A stretch of DNA of 64,000 bases from Kitasatospora phosalacinea (GCF_030268885.1 NZ_BSSA01000001.1:620001-684000); one strand, 5' to 3'. Positions 41,852 to 51,413 are shown, numbered from the stretch's first letter. Program-made: numbers and translations. The notes: a model not told the origin generated them from the letters alone.

Positions 41852-42117
41852 CCGGCGGTGCCCACCGAGGACTTGGCGATCCGGGCGGCGACCTCGGCGC
41901 TGAACTCGTCGATGGTCATCAGCGCGGTGGACTCCATGTCGTCCAGTTCGAAGCGGATGCCGAACTCCTCCTCGACCTGCACCGCGAGGTCGGCCAGGGC
42001 GAGCGACTCCAGGTCGAGGCCGGCCGGGCCGAGGTCGGTCTCCGAAGTGACCTGCGAGACGTCGTAGTTCATCCCGGCCAGGGTGGTGAGGATGAACGAG
42101 CGGATCTGTTCCTGCAT
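41848..42117 (-). CDS. acyl carrier protein 2
   Basis: 89 residues from ATG (MQEQIRSFILTTLAGMNYDV). The Ser for the phosphopantetheine arm is in PAGLDLESLALADLAVQVEEEFG (about 35-57, key residues D-L-E-S-L). Typical small acidic carrier. A tandem pair with ACP 1 suggests separate starter and extender carriers or a concentration effect. Confidence 0.87.
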   Translation of the reverse strand: MQEQIRSFILTTLAGMNYDVSQVTSETDLGPAGLDLESLALADLAVQVEEEFGIRFELDDMESTALMTIDEFSAEVAARIAKSSVGTAG

Positions 42118-42275
42118 GGACGGATCTCCAGCGCAATCGGGAGGGGGAAAGGGAAGGAGCGGGGGGAAGGGCGGGGTGTTTCCGGGGCAGGGCGCACCGA
42201 CGGACGGGCGGACGGTGTCTGGAGCCGTCCACCGGGCCGGGCGCACCGCATCGGAACCGGGGGGACCGGGCGGGA

Positions 42276-43781
42276 TCAGCGGGCGGCGTCGGCCTGTCGG
42301 CGCAGGGCGGCGGCGTCCCGCAGCAGCTTCCCGGTGGCGGTCCGGGGCAGCTGCGGCATCAGGTGCAGTCGGCGGGGGAGCTTGTAGCCCGCCAGTTCCT
42401 TGCCGAGCAGTTCGCGCAACTGCTCGGCGGGGCCGCCCCGTTCGGACGGCGAGGAGGTGACGCCCTCGGCGGTCGCGGCGTACGCCTCGATCGCGCCGTC
42501 GGCGAACAGCACCACGGCCTCGACCACACCGGGGAGCCCGGTGAGGGCCTGTTCGACCTCGTTGAGGTCGACCTTGAGGCCGCCGATGGAGATCTGGGAG
42601 TCGCGCCGCCCGAGGACGGTGACCAGGCCGGTGCGGGCCTCGATCAGGGCGGCGTCGCGGGTGTGCAGCAGACCGTCCGACCAGCGGGCCGGGTCGGTCG
42701 GGCCCAGGTACGGGGACTCCGGCCGGACGATGTGCAACTCGCCGCCGTCCACGGACAGTTCCATCCCGTGGACGGGTTCGACCGCCGGATGGTTGCGTCC
42801 GGACAGGTCGGTGGCGATCACGCCGGTCTCGGTCATCCCGTACATGGTGCCCAGCGGCACCCCGAAGCGTTCGCGGAACGCCGCGGGCAGCTGCGGGCGG
42901 ACGAGTTCACCGGCCACGATCATCCGCCGCAGCTGCGGCAGTTCGGGCGGCGCGGCGGCCGCGGCCAGCAGTTCGGCGTGGAACGGCACCCCGATCACGG
43001 TCGTCGGGGCGGTGCCCTCGGCGACGGCGGCCAGGATGCCCGCCGGCGTCATCCGCTGCGGCACCACCAGCTCCACGCCCGCGTGCAGGGCGTGCAGCAG
43101 TCCGCCAACCAGGCCGAGCACGTGCACCGTCGAGGACAGCAGGACGGTGCGCTCGCCGCGGGCCGGGAACTCCGGCAGCCGTGCGTAGCAGTCGAGTTCG
43201 CGCAGCAGGTCGGCGGCCGTCCGGGCGATCACCTTGGACGGGCCGGTCGACCCCGAGCTGAGCTGCACCAGGGCGTGCCCGGTGGCGGCCGCGGCACCTC
43301 CCGGCAGTGACCGGAACTGCGGCCTTCCGTCGTCGAGTTCGACCAGCACCCGGGGGTGCAGCCGTTCCACCGCACGGTCCACCTCGACGGTGGTCAGCCG
43401 GTGGTCCAGCAGGACCGCCTGGGCGCCGGAGCGCCACGCGGCCAGCAGGACCGCGACGAACTCCGGAGACGGCGGCATCCGCAGCGCCACCGTCCCGTGC
43501 TCGCCGAGCCCGGCGGCGGCCAACTGCCGCTGCCGCTCGGCCACCAGGGCCCGCAAGGTCCCCCTGGCCACCGGAGCGCCGAAGCGCAGGCACGGTTCGC
43601 CGTCCGGTCCGGCGAGTAACTGCTCGTCCACCCAGTCCGCGGCAACCGTGCCGCCGCGCACCGGGGTTGGGGTAAGCGTCAACGCAACTCCACGCGCTCG
43701 TGTGGGAAGCAAAGGTCGGAAGTTGTGATGCTTCAGTGTGGATCCCCCGTCGGTGCCGACCTTTGCACGGGAGCGCATCAA
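42276..43781 (-). CDS. AMP-forming acyl/aryl acid ligase 2
   Basis: 501 residues as drawn. Adenylation motifs are VQLSSGSTGPSKVIART (about 158), GTMYGMTETGVIATD (about 308), LLHTRDAALIEARTG, GRRDSQISIGGLKVDLNEVE (about 395) and PRTATGKLLRDAA at the end with the catalytic Lys. The first 30 residues do not look conserved; a TTG start near 43682 is an alternative. It is divergent from the hydroxymandelate oxidase gene with 89 bp between, where both promoters must lie. It probably loads one of the two adjacent carriers. Confidence 0.84.
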   Translation of the reverse strand: MMRSRAKVGTDGGSTLKHHNFRPLLPTRARGVALTLTPTPVRGGTVAADWVDEQLLAGPDGEPCLRFGAPVARGTLRALVAERQRQLAAAGLGEHGTVALRMPPSPEFVAVLLAAWRSGAQAVLLDHRLTTVEVDRAVERLHPRVLVELDDGRPQFRSLPGGAAAATGHALVQLSSGSTGPSKVIARTAADLLRELDCYARLPEFPARGERTVLLSSTVHVLGLVGGLLHALHAGVELVVPQRMTPAGILAAVAEGTAPTTVIGVPFHAELLAAAAAPPELPQLRRMIVAGELVRPQLPAAFRERFGVPLGTMYGMTETGVIATDLSGRNHPAVEPVHGMELSVDGGELHIVRPESPYLGPTDPARWSDGLLHTRDAALIEARTGLVTVLGRRDSQISIGGLKVDLNEVEQALTGLPGVVEAVVLFADGAIEAYAATAEGVTSSPSERGGPAEQLRELLGKELAGYKLPRRLHLMPQLPRTATGKLLRDAAALRRQADAAR

Positions 43782-43870
43782 GGGTCAAGGTCTATACCAG
43801 TGGCCGGTCGCCCCCTACGCTGTCCCTCGTTTTCGCACGAGTTGACGGATCATCAGGAGGTTCGGACGCG

Positions 43871-44989
43871 ATGGTTCCGCTCACCCTGGCGGAACACGGC
43901 GCACTGGCCGAGGCCCGACTGCCCGCCGTGATCTGGGACTTCTTCGAGGGCGCGGCCGGAACCGAGTGGACCGCCCGCGCCAATGCGGACGCCTGGCGCC
44001 GCCACGTGCTGCGCCCGCGCGTCCTGGTCGACGTCTCGGCCCCCGACTGCGGCACCGAGCTGTTCGGTGCCCGGCTGGCCGCCCCGTACGGCGTCGCCCC
44101 GATGGCCTACCACGGGCTGGCCCACCCCGAGGCCGAGTGCGCCACCGCCCGGGCCGCCGCCGCGGCCGGGGCGCTGCTGGTCGTCAGCATCTTCGCGGGC
44201 CGCACCCTGGAGGAGATCGCCGCGGCCGCCCCCGGCGGGACGCGCTGGCTCCAGCTGTACTGGCTGCGCGACCGGGAGGCGCTGGCCGACCTGGTCGCCC
44301 GGGCCGAGGCGGCCGACTACCGGGCGCTGGTGCTCACCGTCGACGCGCCCAAGGTCGGCCGCCGCCTGCGCGACCTGCGCAACGGCTTCGCGCTGCCGCC
44401 CGGCATGACCGCCGCCAACCTGGCGCCCCGGCTCACCAGCAGCGCCTCGCACGCCGGGGCGGGCCGCTCCGGCATCGAGGAGCACTCCCGGCAGCAGTTC
44501 GACCCCGCCGTCACCTGGGCCGACCTGGCCTGGCTGCGCCGCCGCACCACGCTGCCGCTGCTGCTCAAGGGCGTGCTCACCGCCGAGGACGCGAGGCTCG
44601 CCGTCGACCACGGCGTGGACGGCCTGGTGGTCTCCAACCACGGCGGCCGCCAGCTCGACGGCACCCCGCCCGCGCCGGACGTGCTGGCCGAGGTGGTGGA
44701 CGCCGTCCCGGCCGACCACCCGGTGCTGGTCGACGGCGGCCTGCGGCACGGCTCCGACCTCGCCCGGGCCGTCGCCCTCGGCGCCCGCGCCGCGCTGGTC
44801 GGCCGGCCCGTGCTGTGGGGGCTGGCGCACGGCGGCGCGGACGGCGCCCGGGCGGTGCTCGACCTGCTGCGCGAGGAACTGCTCGACACCCTGGTGCTGT
44901 CCGGTCGGCCCACCCTGGCCGACCTCGACCGCGGCGCGCTCGCGCCCCGGCCGGCACCGGCGGCCGCGCGTCGCTCTCCCTCTATATAG
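43871..44989 (+). CDS. hmo: FMN-dependent 2-hydroxy acid oxidase, probable 4-hydroxymandelate oxidase
   Basis: 372 residues. The flavin barrel has LQLYWLRDREAL, VLTVDAPKVGRRLRDLRNGF, the Lys in LPLLLKGVLTAEDA and the active-site His/Arg in VSNHGGRQLDGTPP (about 262). It oxidises 2-hydroxy acids to keto acids. Between HmaS and an HpgT-type aminotransferase gene, 4-hydroxymandelate to 4-hydroxybenzoylformate is the clear prediction. General lactate oxidases share the fold, so the assignment rests on context. An AGGAGG site lies 12 bases before the ATG. Confidence 0.85.
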   Translation: MVPLTLAEHGALAEARLPAVIWDFFEGAAGTEWTARANADAWRRHVLRPRVLVDVSAPDCGTELFGARLAAPYGVAPMAYHGLAHPEAECATARAAAAAGALLVVSIFAGRTLEEIAAAAPGGTRWLQLYWLRDREALADLVARAEAADYRALVLTVDAPKVGRRLRDLRNGFALPPGMTAANLAPRLTSSASHAGAGRSGIEEHSRQQFDPAVTWADLAWLRRRTTLPLLLKGVLTAEDARLAVDHGVDGLVVSNHGGRQLDGTPPAPDVLAEVVDAVPADHPVLVDGGLRHGSDLARAVALGARAALVGRPVLWGLAHGGADGARAVLDLLREELLDTLVLSGRPTLADLDRGALAPRPAPAAARRSPSI

Positions 44990-45041
44990 GGGACGTGACG
45001 GAGTACCGACAAAGACAGTGGAAGAGAACGGAAGAACCCCC

Positions 45042-45929
45042 GTGACGCACACCGCAGGCACCGCACCCGCACCCGAAGGCCCCGACGTGAAACTTTCCCC
45101 GGCTCCCGAGCAGCCCCCCGCCCCCGCGGAGCTCTTCGCGGACTGGGACTGGGAGGACCCCGAAGGGCTGACGGCCCGCACCGACGCGTTCACCGACGAC
45201 CTCGCCCGGTGCACCACCATCGAACTCGTCCGCCCCGAAGTGCCGTACACGCACCAGGAGTTCCAGCAGCTCGGCGTCACCGGCATCGAGTTCGCCGCGT
45301 TCCGCACCCGCCACCCCCAGGGCCTCGGCACCGACCTGGTCGGCCTGCACACCGACACCGACGCCACCCGCCCCGGACCGGTCTACCGGATCGACGGCAG
45401 CAGCCTGTACACCAGCCTGGACATCGGCGCACCGCTCCCGTTCGCCGACCACAGCGTCGACTGGGTGTACGCCGAGCACCTGATCGAGCACGTCCCGCTC
45501 GCCACCGCCGTGCACTGGCTCGCCGAGGTCCGCCGGGTGCTGCGCCCCGGAGGGCTGCTCCGCCTCACCACCCCCGACCTGGCCGCCTACGTCGCGGGCT
45601 ACCTCGACGACCGCGAGCAGTTCTTCCGCCGCCACCGCCGCCGCCTGCGCACCATGCGGGTCGGGCCGCCGATGCCCGAGCGCCGGGCCTTCATGCTGAA
45701 CCAGATCTTCTACCACTTCGGCCACCGGTGGATCTACGACGAGGACGAGCTGCGACACGTCCTGGACCGCGCCGGGTACGGTGGATTCGCCGTCACCCGA
45801 CGGGAGTTCCAGACCGGCGCCCGACCGGACGTCGCCGCCCTCGACACCGCCTTCCGCAAGGACGAGTCGATCTACCTGGAGGCCGTCGCCCCGGACACGG
45901 GGCCCACCGCCCCCGGAGGACCGCACTGA
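45042..45929 (+). CDS. SAM-dependent methyltransferase
   Basis: 295 residues from GTG behind GGAAG; GTG at 45018 would add 8 residues. The N-terminal 45 residues are Pro/Ala-rich. The core has SLDIGAPLPFADHSVDWVYAEHLIEHV (split, about 128-153), VRRVLRPGGLLRLTTPDL and a late helix region with YHFGHRWIYDEDEL, as in methyltransferases of the type 11 group. The glycine-rich SAM loop is weak (DIGAP). Methyl acceptor unknown; a phenol of the hydroxyphenylglycine unit or a product carboxyl are candidates. Confidence 0.78.
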   Translation: MTHTAGTAPAPEGPDVKLSPAPEQPPAPAELFADWDWEDPEGLTARTDAFTDDLARCTTIELVRPEVPYTHQEFQQLGVTGIEFAAFRTRHPQGLGTDLVGLHTDTDATRPGPVYRIDGSSLYTSLDIGAPLPFADHSVDWVYAEHLIEHVPLATAVHWLAEVRRVLRPGGLLRLTTPDLAAYVAGYLDDREQFFRRHRRRLRTMRVGPPMPERRAFMLNQIFYHFGHRWIYDEDELRHVLDRAGYGGFAVTRREFQTGARPDVAALDTAFRKDESIYLEAVAPDTGPTAPGGPH

Positions 45930-46903
45930 TGCCACTGCACCCCCAAGCCGAGGCGATGCGCGCCCGCCGCGCCGCCGCCGGCACCCCGCCGCTGTACACC
46001 CGCACCCTCGCCGAGGCCCGCGCCGCCGACCTCGCCGACCTGCGGGCCGCCGCCGGCAGCGGCGAAGAAGTCCACCACGTCGGCGAGTTCACCGTCGACG
46101 GCCCCGGCGGCCCGCTCACCCTGCGCCACTACCGGCCCCGGCCCCGCACCGAGACCGACCCGCCCGGCCCCGCCCTGCTCTACCTGTACGGCGGCGGCTG
46201 GGCCCTCGGCTCGCTGGAGACCGGCGACCCGGTCTGCCGCGCCCTGGCCAACGCCACCGGCGCCGACGTCCTCGCCGTCGGCTACCGGCACGCCCCCGAA
46301 CACCGCTTCCCCGCCGCCGTCCACGACTGCTGGGCCGCCCTCGACCAGATCGCCCGCCGCGCACCCGAGTGGGGCCTCGACCCGGCCCGGATCGCGGTCG
46401 GCGGCGACAGCGCCGGCGGCAACCTGGCCGCCGCCCTCACCCTGCTCGCCCGCGAACGCGGCGGCCCCGCGATCCTGCACCAACTGCTGGTCTACCCCAA
46501 CACCGACCACCGCGTCCCGCCGCCCGGAACGGACGAGGACCCGGCCCTGTTCAACCGGCACTCGGTGGCCTGGTACTGGGACCACTACCTCGCCGACCCC
46601 ACCGACGCCGCGAACCCGCTGGCCTCCCCGCTGCGCGCCCCCTCGCTGGCCGGACTGCCGCCCGCGACCGTGATCACCGCCGAGTACGACCCGCTGCGCG
46701 AGGAGGGCGAGGAGTACGCCGAAGCCCTGCGCGCCGCGGGCGTGCCCGTCGAACTGCGCCGCTACGACGGCATGCCGCACGGCTTCTTCGCGATGCCCGG
46801 CGTCCTCGACGACGGCCGCGCCGCCCAACTCTTCGCCGCCGAACGGCTGGTGGCCGCCTACCGGGCCGCCCGCCCGGCTGCCGAGGGCGGGGCGCCGCGG
46901 TGA
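45929..46903 (+). CDS. alpha/beta hydrolase, HSL/lipase GDSAG type
   Basis: 324 residues from ATG sharing 1 bp with the methyltransferase stop (TGATG). The nucleophile motif is GGDSAGGNLAAAL (about 158), the acid in TAEYDPLREEGE (about 255) and the His in GMPHGFFAMPG (about 284). The oxyanion-hole motif, normally HGGG, reads YGGG (LLYLYGGGWALGS, about 79). With no thioesterase domain in the cluster it may release or hydrolyse a carrier-bound product. Coupled to the aminotransferase gene by GTGA. Confidence 0.85.
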   Translation: MPLHPQAEAMRARRAAAGTPPLYTRTLAEARAADLADLRAAAGSGEEVHHVGEFTVDGPGGPLTLRHYRPRPRTETDPPGPALLYLYGGGWALGSLETGDPVCRALANATGADVLAVGYRHAPEHRFPAAVHDCWAALDQIARRAPEWGLDPARIAVGGDSAGGNLAAALTLLARERGGPAILHQLLVYPNTDHRVPPPGTDEDPALFNRHSVAWYWDHYLADPTDAANPLASPLRAPSLAGLPPATVITAEYDPLREEGEEYAEALRAAGVPVELRRYDGMPHGFFAMPGVLDDGRAAQLFAAERLVAAYRAARPAAEGGAPR

Positions 46904-48219
46904 GCCGCGTCCTGCACCTCGCCGACCTGCACGGCTCGCTGTCCGACCCGCTGCTGGACGCGATGACCTTCCTCAACGAGGTCACCGGCCGCTACCCCGA
47001 CGCGATCTCCTTCGCCCCCGGCCGCCCGTACGAGGAGTTCTTCGACCCCGCCGACATCCCCCGCCACCTGGAGACCTACCTGCGCCACCTGCGCGAGGAA
47101 AGGAACCTGACGGAGAGCCAGGTCCGCCAGGAGGTGTTCCAGTACGGGCGCACCAAGGGCCTGATCGCCCCGCTGATCGCCCGCGCCCTGGCCGCCGACG
47201 AGGGCGTCGACGCCGACCCCGAGGCGCTGGTGGTCACCGTCGGCGCCCAGGAGGGCATGCTGCTGGTGCTGCGCGCCCTGTGCGCCGGACCGGACGACGT
47301 GCTGCTGGTCTCCGCGCCCTGCTACGTCGGCGTCACCGGCGCGGCCCGGCTGCTCGACCTGACCGTCCACCCCGTACCGGAGGCCGGACGCGACGGCGGA
47401 CTCGACCCCGAGGCGCTGGCCGCCGCCGTCCACGCCCTGCGCGCCGCCGGGAAGCGCCCCCGGGCCTGCTACGTCGTCCCCGACTTCGCCAACCCCAGCG
47501 GCGCCAGCATGGACGAACCGGCCCGCCGCCGCCTGCTGGAGGTCGCCGGGGAGAGCGGCGTCCTGCTGATCGAGGACAACCCCTACGGCTTCTTCGGCCG
47601 CACCCCCGACGCCCGCCCCACCCTGAAGGCCCTGGACGGGGACCGCGGCAACGTGGTCTACCTCGGCTCCTTCGCCAAGACCTGCTTCCCCGGCGCCCGG
47701 GTCGGCTACGTCCTCGCCGACCAGCGGGTGACCGCGCCGGACGGCCGCGAAGGGCTGCTCGCCGACGAACTCGCCAAGCTCAAGAGCATGACCACCGTCA
47801 ACACCTCGGCGCTCAGCCAGGCCGTCATCGGCGGCATGCTGCTCGACGGCGGCCTGCGCCTGCGCGACGCCAACGAGCCGGCCCGGCGCTTCTACGCCCG
47901 CAACATGGACACCCTGCTGGCCGAGCTGCAGGCCGCCTTCCGGGGCGTCCCCGGCGTCTCCTGGAACCACCCCGACGGCGGCTTCTTCGCCGTCGTCACG
48001 GTGCCGTTCCGGGCCGACGCGCAGGCCCTGGACGCCTGCGCCCGCAAGCACGGCGTGCTGTGGACGCCGATGGACGGCTTCCACCCCGGAGGCGGCGGGG
48101 AGCACCAACTGCGGCTCTCCTGCTCCTACCTGACGCCCGAGCAGATCACCGAGGGAGTACGGAGGTTGGCCGCTTTCGTCGCGGAGCAGTCCGTCACGGA
48201 GCGCCTCCCGGAGGGCTGA
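46900..48219 (+). CDS. hpgT: PLP aminotransferase, probable 4-hydroxyphenylglycine aminotransferase
   Basis: 439 residues from GTG overlapping the hydrolase stop. Fold type I: CYVVPDFANPSGASM, LLIEDNPYGFFGRT, and the PLP Lys in YLGSFAKTCFPGARVGYVL (about 263). The N-terminus LADLHGSLSDP, SFAPGRPYEEFFD and QVRQEVFQYGRTKG matches HpgT-type proteins as I recall them. It would aminate 4-hydroxybenzoylformate to hydroxyphenylglycine, often with tyrosine as donor, regenerating hydroxyphenylpyruvate. General MocR-like aminotransferases are the alternative. Confidence 0.86.
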   Translation: MSRVLHLADLHGSLSDPLLDAMTFLNEVTGRYPDAISFAPGRPYEEFFDPADIPRHLETYLRHLREERNLTESQVRQEVFQYGRTKGLIAPLIARALAADEGVDADPEALVVTVGAQEGMLLVLRALCAGPDDVLLVSAPCYVGVTGAARLLDLTVHPVPEAGRDGGLDPEALAAAVHALRAAGKRPRACYVVPDFANPSGASMDEPARRRLLEVAGESGVLLIEDNPYGFFGRTPDARPTLKALDGDRGNVVYLGSFAKTCFPGARVGYVLADQRVTAPDGREGLLADELAKLKSMTTVNTSALSQAVIGGMLLDGGLRLRDANEPARRFYARNMDTLLAELQAAFRGVPGVSWNHPDGGFFAVVTVPFRADAQALDACARKHGVLWTPMDGFHPGGGGEHQLRLSCSYLTPEQITEGVRRLAAFVAEQSVTERLPEG

Positions 48220-48243
48220 TCCGGACGGCGCCGACGCAGCACC

Positions 48244-48280
48244 GAGCGGGGCCCGGCACTCCCACCGCCGGGCCCCGCTC
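48244..48280. terminator. hairpin terminator between aminotransferase and ABC permease genes
   Basis: Perfect 14-bp arms GAGCGGGGCCCGGC / GCCGGGCCCCGCTC with a 9-base loop, between convergent genes. Confidence 0.9.
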
Positions 48281-48294
48281 AGCCGTGCTCCCCG

Positions 48295-49059
48295 TCAGCG
48301 GATCCGCTGGGCGAACAGCCGGGCCGACCAGGCCACCGCGACGGCCGTCAGCAGGGCGGTCAGCAGCAGGCCGCGCCACACCTCGGGCGCGTCCAGGTGC
48401 CCGGCGAACAGCGCGCGCATGCCCTCCACCGCCCAGTAGCACGGGTTCCAGGACGCGGCGGTGCGCAGCCAGACCGGGGCCAGCGCGATCGGCAGCAGGG
48501 TGCCGGAGAGGAGCGCCAGCGGCTGCGCGATGGTGTTGACCACCGGGCCGAGCGCCGCGTCGGTGGGCACCAGCAGGGCCAGGCCGTAGGAGACCGAGGA
48601 CGCCATCAGCGCCATCAGGGCCAGCAGCGCCATCGCCAGCAGCAGGTCGGCCAGGCCCACCGTCAGGCCGAACGGGATCGCCAGCACGGCGATCAGCACC
48701 GACTGGATCAGCAGCGCCGTGGTCTCCCGCAGCGCCCGCCCCAGCAGCAGGGCGACCCGGCTGACCGGCGTCACCCGGGAACGCTCGATGACGCCCGCGT
48801 GCAGCTCGCCCAGCAGCGTGAAGCCGGTGAACAGGCCGCCCATCAGGGCCAGCGCGGACAGCAGTCCGGGCACGTAGATCCGGTAGGCGTCGGAGGTGCT
48901 GTGCGCGCCGGACGCGGCCAGCGCGGAGGTCAGCAGCGGGGCGAACAGCAGCAGGTAGCACAGGGGTTGGAGCAGCCCGACGGCGATCCACACGGGGGAG
49001 CGGGCCATCAGGAGCAGTTGGCGCTGGTAGACCAGCCAGGTGTCGCGGACGAGCTTCAC
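48295..49059 (-). CDS. ABC-2 type transporter permease (DrrB-like)
   Basis: 254 residues from GTG. Six hydrophobic segments can be seen (about 22-42, 60-85, 105-130, 135-160, 168-190 and 225-245). The motif GLLSALALMGGLFTGFTLLGE and the loop ERSRVTPVSRVALLLGR (about 92) are typical of drug-export ABC-2 permeases. With the ATPase gene just upstream it should export the cluster product or provide self-resistance. Confidence 0.88.
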   Translation of the reverse strand: MKLVRDTWLVYQRQLLLMARSPVWIAVGLLQPLCYLLLFAPLLTSALAASGAHSTSDAYRIYVPGLLSALALMGGLFTGFTLLGELHAGVIERSRVTPVSRVALLLGRALRETTALLIQSVLIAVLAIPFGLTVGLADLLLAMALLALMALMASSVSYGLALLVPTDAALGPVVNTIAQPLALLSGTLLPIALAPVWLRTAASWNPCYWAVEGMRALFAGHLDAPEVWRGLLLTALLTAVAVAWSARLFAQRIR

Positions 49060-49106
49060 GGGGACCTCGGGGGGCTTCGGGGCGTCGGTGCCGGAAGGGG
49101 GAGGGG

Positions 49107-50069
49107 TCAGCTGCTGTGGGCCAGTGCGCGGCCGGTCAGGGCCAGGAACACGTCGTCCAGGCTGGGGCGCTGCAACTGGACGTGCTCCGGCTCGATGCCG
49201 ACCGCGGCCAGGGTGCGCAGCAGCTGCGGGATCGCGGTGGCCGCGGAGTCCACGTGCAGGCGCAGCCCGTCCTCGCCGGGCAGGGCCTCCAGGCGCTGGA
49301 CGCACGGGAGTTCGGCGAGGGCGCGCTCGGCGCCGGTAGTGGCCGCCGGGTCGGGCAGGCCGATGGTGACGGAGTCGCCGGAGATCTTCTGCTTGAGCTC
49401 CTCGGGGGTGCCCTCGGTGACGATGCCGCCGTTGTCGACGATGCCGATCCGGTCGCACAGGGCGTCGGCCTCGTCCAGGTAGTGGGTGGTCAGCAGCACC
49501 GTCATGCCCTGCTCGCGCAGGCGGCGGACCTCGGCCCACACCTGGGAGCGGCTGCGCGGGTCGAGGCCCACGGTCGGCTCGTCCAGGAACAGCACCCTGG
49601 GCCGGTGCACGACGCCGAGCGCCAGGTCGAGGCGGCGGCGCTGGCCGCCCGAGTACGTCTTGCAGACCCGGTCGCCGAACTCGGCCAGGTCGAAGGCGGC
49701 CAGGCCCTGCTCGGCGCGCCGGACGGCCTCGGCCTTGCGGACGCCGTACATCCGGGCCTGCAGGACCAGCTCCTCGCGGGCGGTGGCCTGGTCGGTGGTG
49801 CCGCCGCCCTGGGCGACGTAGCCGATCCGGCGGCGGACCTCGCCGGGCGCGGCGCGCAGGTCGGCGCCGGCCACGGTGGCGGCGCCGCCGTCGGGGACGA
49901 GCAGGGTGGCGAGCATGCGCAGCGTGGTGGTCTTGCCTGCGCCGTTCGGGCCGAGGAGGCCGTAGATCTCGCCCTCCGCGACGCTCAGGTCGATGCCGCG
50001 CACCGCGTCGACGGCGGCCGCGCCGCGGCGGGGCCGGAAGGACTTGCGCAGCCCCTTGGTCACGATCAA
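49107..50069 (-). CDS. ABC transporter ATP-binding protein (DrrA-like)
   Basis: 320 residues from TTG (MIVTKGLRKSF) with AGGAG six bases upstream; a GTG two codons later is possible. Walker A is LLGPNGAGKTTTLRML (about 38), the signature YSGGQRRRLDLAL (about 137), Walker B VLFLDEPTVGLDP (about 157). The C-terminal 80 residues form the DrrA-type extension. Open frame extends 26 codons upstream without similarity. It pairs with the permease gene 47 bp downstream. Confidence 0.9.
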   Translation of the reverse strand: MIVTKGLRKSFRPRRGAAAVDAVRGIDLSVAEGEIYGLLGPNGAGKTTTLRMLATLLVPDGGAATVAGADLRAAPGEVRRRIGYVAQGGGTTDQATAREELVLQARMYGVRKAEAVRRAEQGLAAFDLAEFGDRVCKTYSGGQRRRLDLALGVVHRPRVLFLDEPTVGLDPRSRSQVWAEVRRLREQGMTVLLTTHYLDEADALCDRIGIVDNGGIVTEGTPEELKQKISGDSVTIGLPDPAATTGAERALAELPCVQRLEALPGEDGLRLHVDSAATAIPQLLRTLAAVGIEPEHVQLQRPSLDDVFLALTGRALAHSS

Positions 50070-50231
50070 CCCGGACTCCTGTGGTCGGTGGGTGCGGATG
50101 GGTGCGGACGGGTGCCCGGACGAGCGGTTCGCCGTCCGGGCGGGCAACGGGGGAGGGGCGGGGCGCCGGAGCAGACCCTAGGGCCCGACCCGGCCTCCCG
50201 ACAATGGTCTGGACCAGAAGGCGGGGCGGGC

Positions 50232-51413
50232 TCAGCGCGGTGGGCGCGCGAACCGCTCCAGCCGTTCGACGGCCGCCACCGCGCCTCCCCCGTCCCGGAG
50301 CTGACGCCCCACCAGTTCGGCGGAGCGGCGGTGGCCGGGATCGTCGAGGACGGTGCGCAGCGCCGAACGCAGCTGCTCCGGCGTGGCGGTGGCGAAGTCG
50401 ACCCGGACGGCCGCGCCCAGCGCGGCCAGCCGACCGGCGGTCACCGGCTGGTCGTGGCGGATCGGGGCGACCACCAACGGCCGCCCGTGGACGAGGGACT
50501 CACCGACGGTGTTCATCCCGCCGTGGCACAGTACGGCGTCCACCGCCCCGCGCTCAAGCAGTTCCAGCACCGGAACGCGCCCGCAGCCGATCGCGTCCGG
50601 CGGCAGCGCCACCTCCCCGGGGGCCGCCACCACGGCCTGCACGTCCGGGAGCCCGGCCAGGGCGGCGGCCGTCCGCGCCAGGAAACCGTCCGCCACCTCG
50701 GCGGCGAGCGTGCCCATGGTGACCAGCACCCGGCGCCGCCCCGCCCGCAGCCGCTCCCAGGGGAACGGCTCGGGCCGGGCGTCCAGCAGCGGCCCCACCA
50801 GCGCGTACGAGTCCGGGACGCGCCGCCGGTCCAGGCCCAGCAGCGCGGCGCAGCTCGGGGCCAGCACCAGGCCGGGGGAGAACCGCGGGTCGGTGTACTC
50901 GGCGGCGGGCAGCCCGGCCCGCTCCCACAGACCGTGCAGCACCTCCTCCCGCCAGGCCGTCAGCGCCCCGTCCCCGCCCAGCGGGTCGCCGATCTCCAGC
51001 GAGGACGGGGCGAAGCTCGCCCACGGCACGCCCGCGCCGTGCGCGGCCAGCGCGCCCGCCGGGCTGTGCTGGTCCGCCAGCAGCACGTCCGGCCGCCACT
51101 GCGCGACGGCCCGCCGCACCGCGCCCAGCGTGAACCGGGTCTGCGGCACCACGAACCCCTCCCAGAGCGAACGCACCGCCGCCGCCCCGCCCACCGCCTG
51201 CTCGCGGAACAGCCGGGCACCGGTCGGGTGCACCACCGCCCGCGGCCCCAGCAGCGGCCGCAGCGCCGCCTCCGGCCCCACCCAGGCCACCTCGTGCCCG
51301 CGCGCGGACCAGGCCGCGGCCAGCGCCCGGGCCGGCAGCAGGTGCCCGGCCAGCGGCGGCACCACGATCAGCAGCCGCAGCGGGGGAGCGGCACCGGGGA
51401 CGGTCGCGGGCAT
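50232..51413 (-). CDS. glycosyltransferase (GT-B, macrolide-glycosyltransferase/UGT-like)
   Basis: 393 residues from ATG preceded by GAGGAGGA. The N-terminal acceptor domain begins LRLLIVVPPLAGHLLPARAL. The C-terminal donor motif is LCHGGMNTVGESLVHGRPLVVAPIRHDQP (about 297-325, quoted as consecutive motifs HGGMNT and PIRHDQP). It transfers a sugar from an activated donor to a small-molecule OH, here probably a phenol of the product. No NDP-sugar genes are near, so a common donor such as UDP-glucose is likely. It could also act in self-protection, because it sits beside the exporter. Confidence 0.86.
   Translation of the reverse strand: MPATVPGAAPPLRLLIVVPPLAGHLLPARALAAAWSARGHEVAWVGPEAALRPLLGPRAVVHPTGARLFREQAVGGAAAVRSLWEGFVVPQTRFTLGAVRRAVAQWRPDVLLADQHSPAGALAAHGAGVPWASFAPSSLEIGDPLGGDGALTAWREEVLHGLWERAGLPAAEYTDPRFSPGLVLAPSCAALLGLDRRRVPDSYALVGPLLDARPEPFPWERLRAGRRRVLVTMGTLAAEVADGFLARTAAALAGLPDVQAVVAAPGEVALPPDAIGCGRVPVLELLERGAVDAVLCHGGMNTVGESLVHGRPLVVAPIRHDQPVTAGRLAALGAAVRVDFATATPEQLRSALRTVLDDPGHRRSAELVGRQLRDGGGAVAAVERLERFARPPR

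Noticed and set aside
43871-44989. Lactate oxidase or glycolate oxidase as the function of the FMN enzyme
   Set aside because: Fold motifs allow it, but placement with HmaS and an HpgT-like gene makes hydroxymandelate oxidation far more likely.
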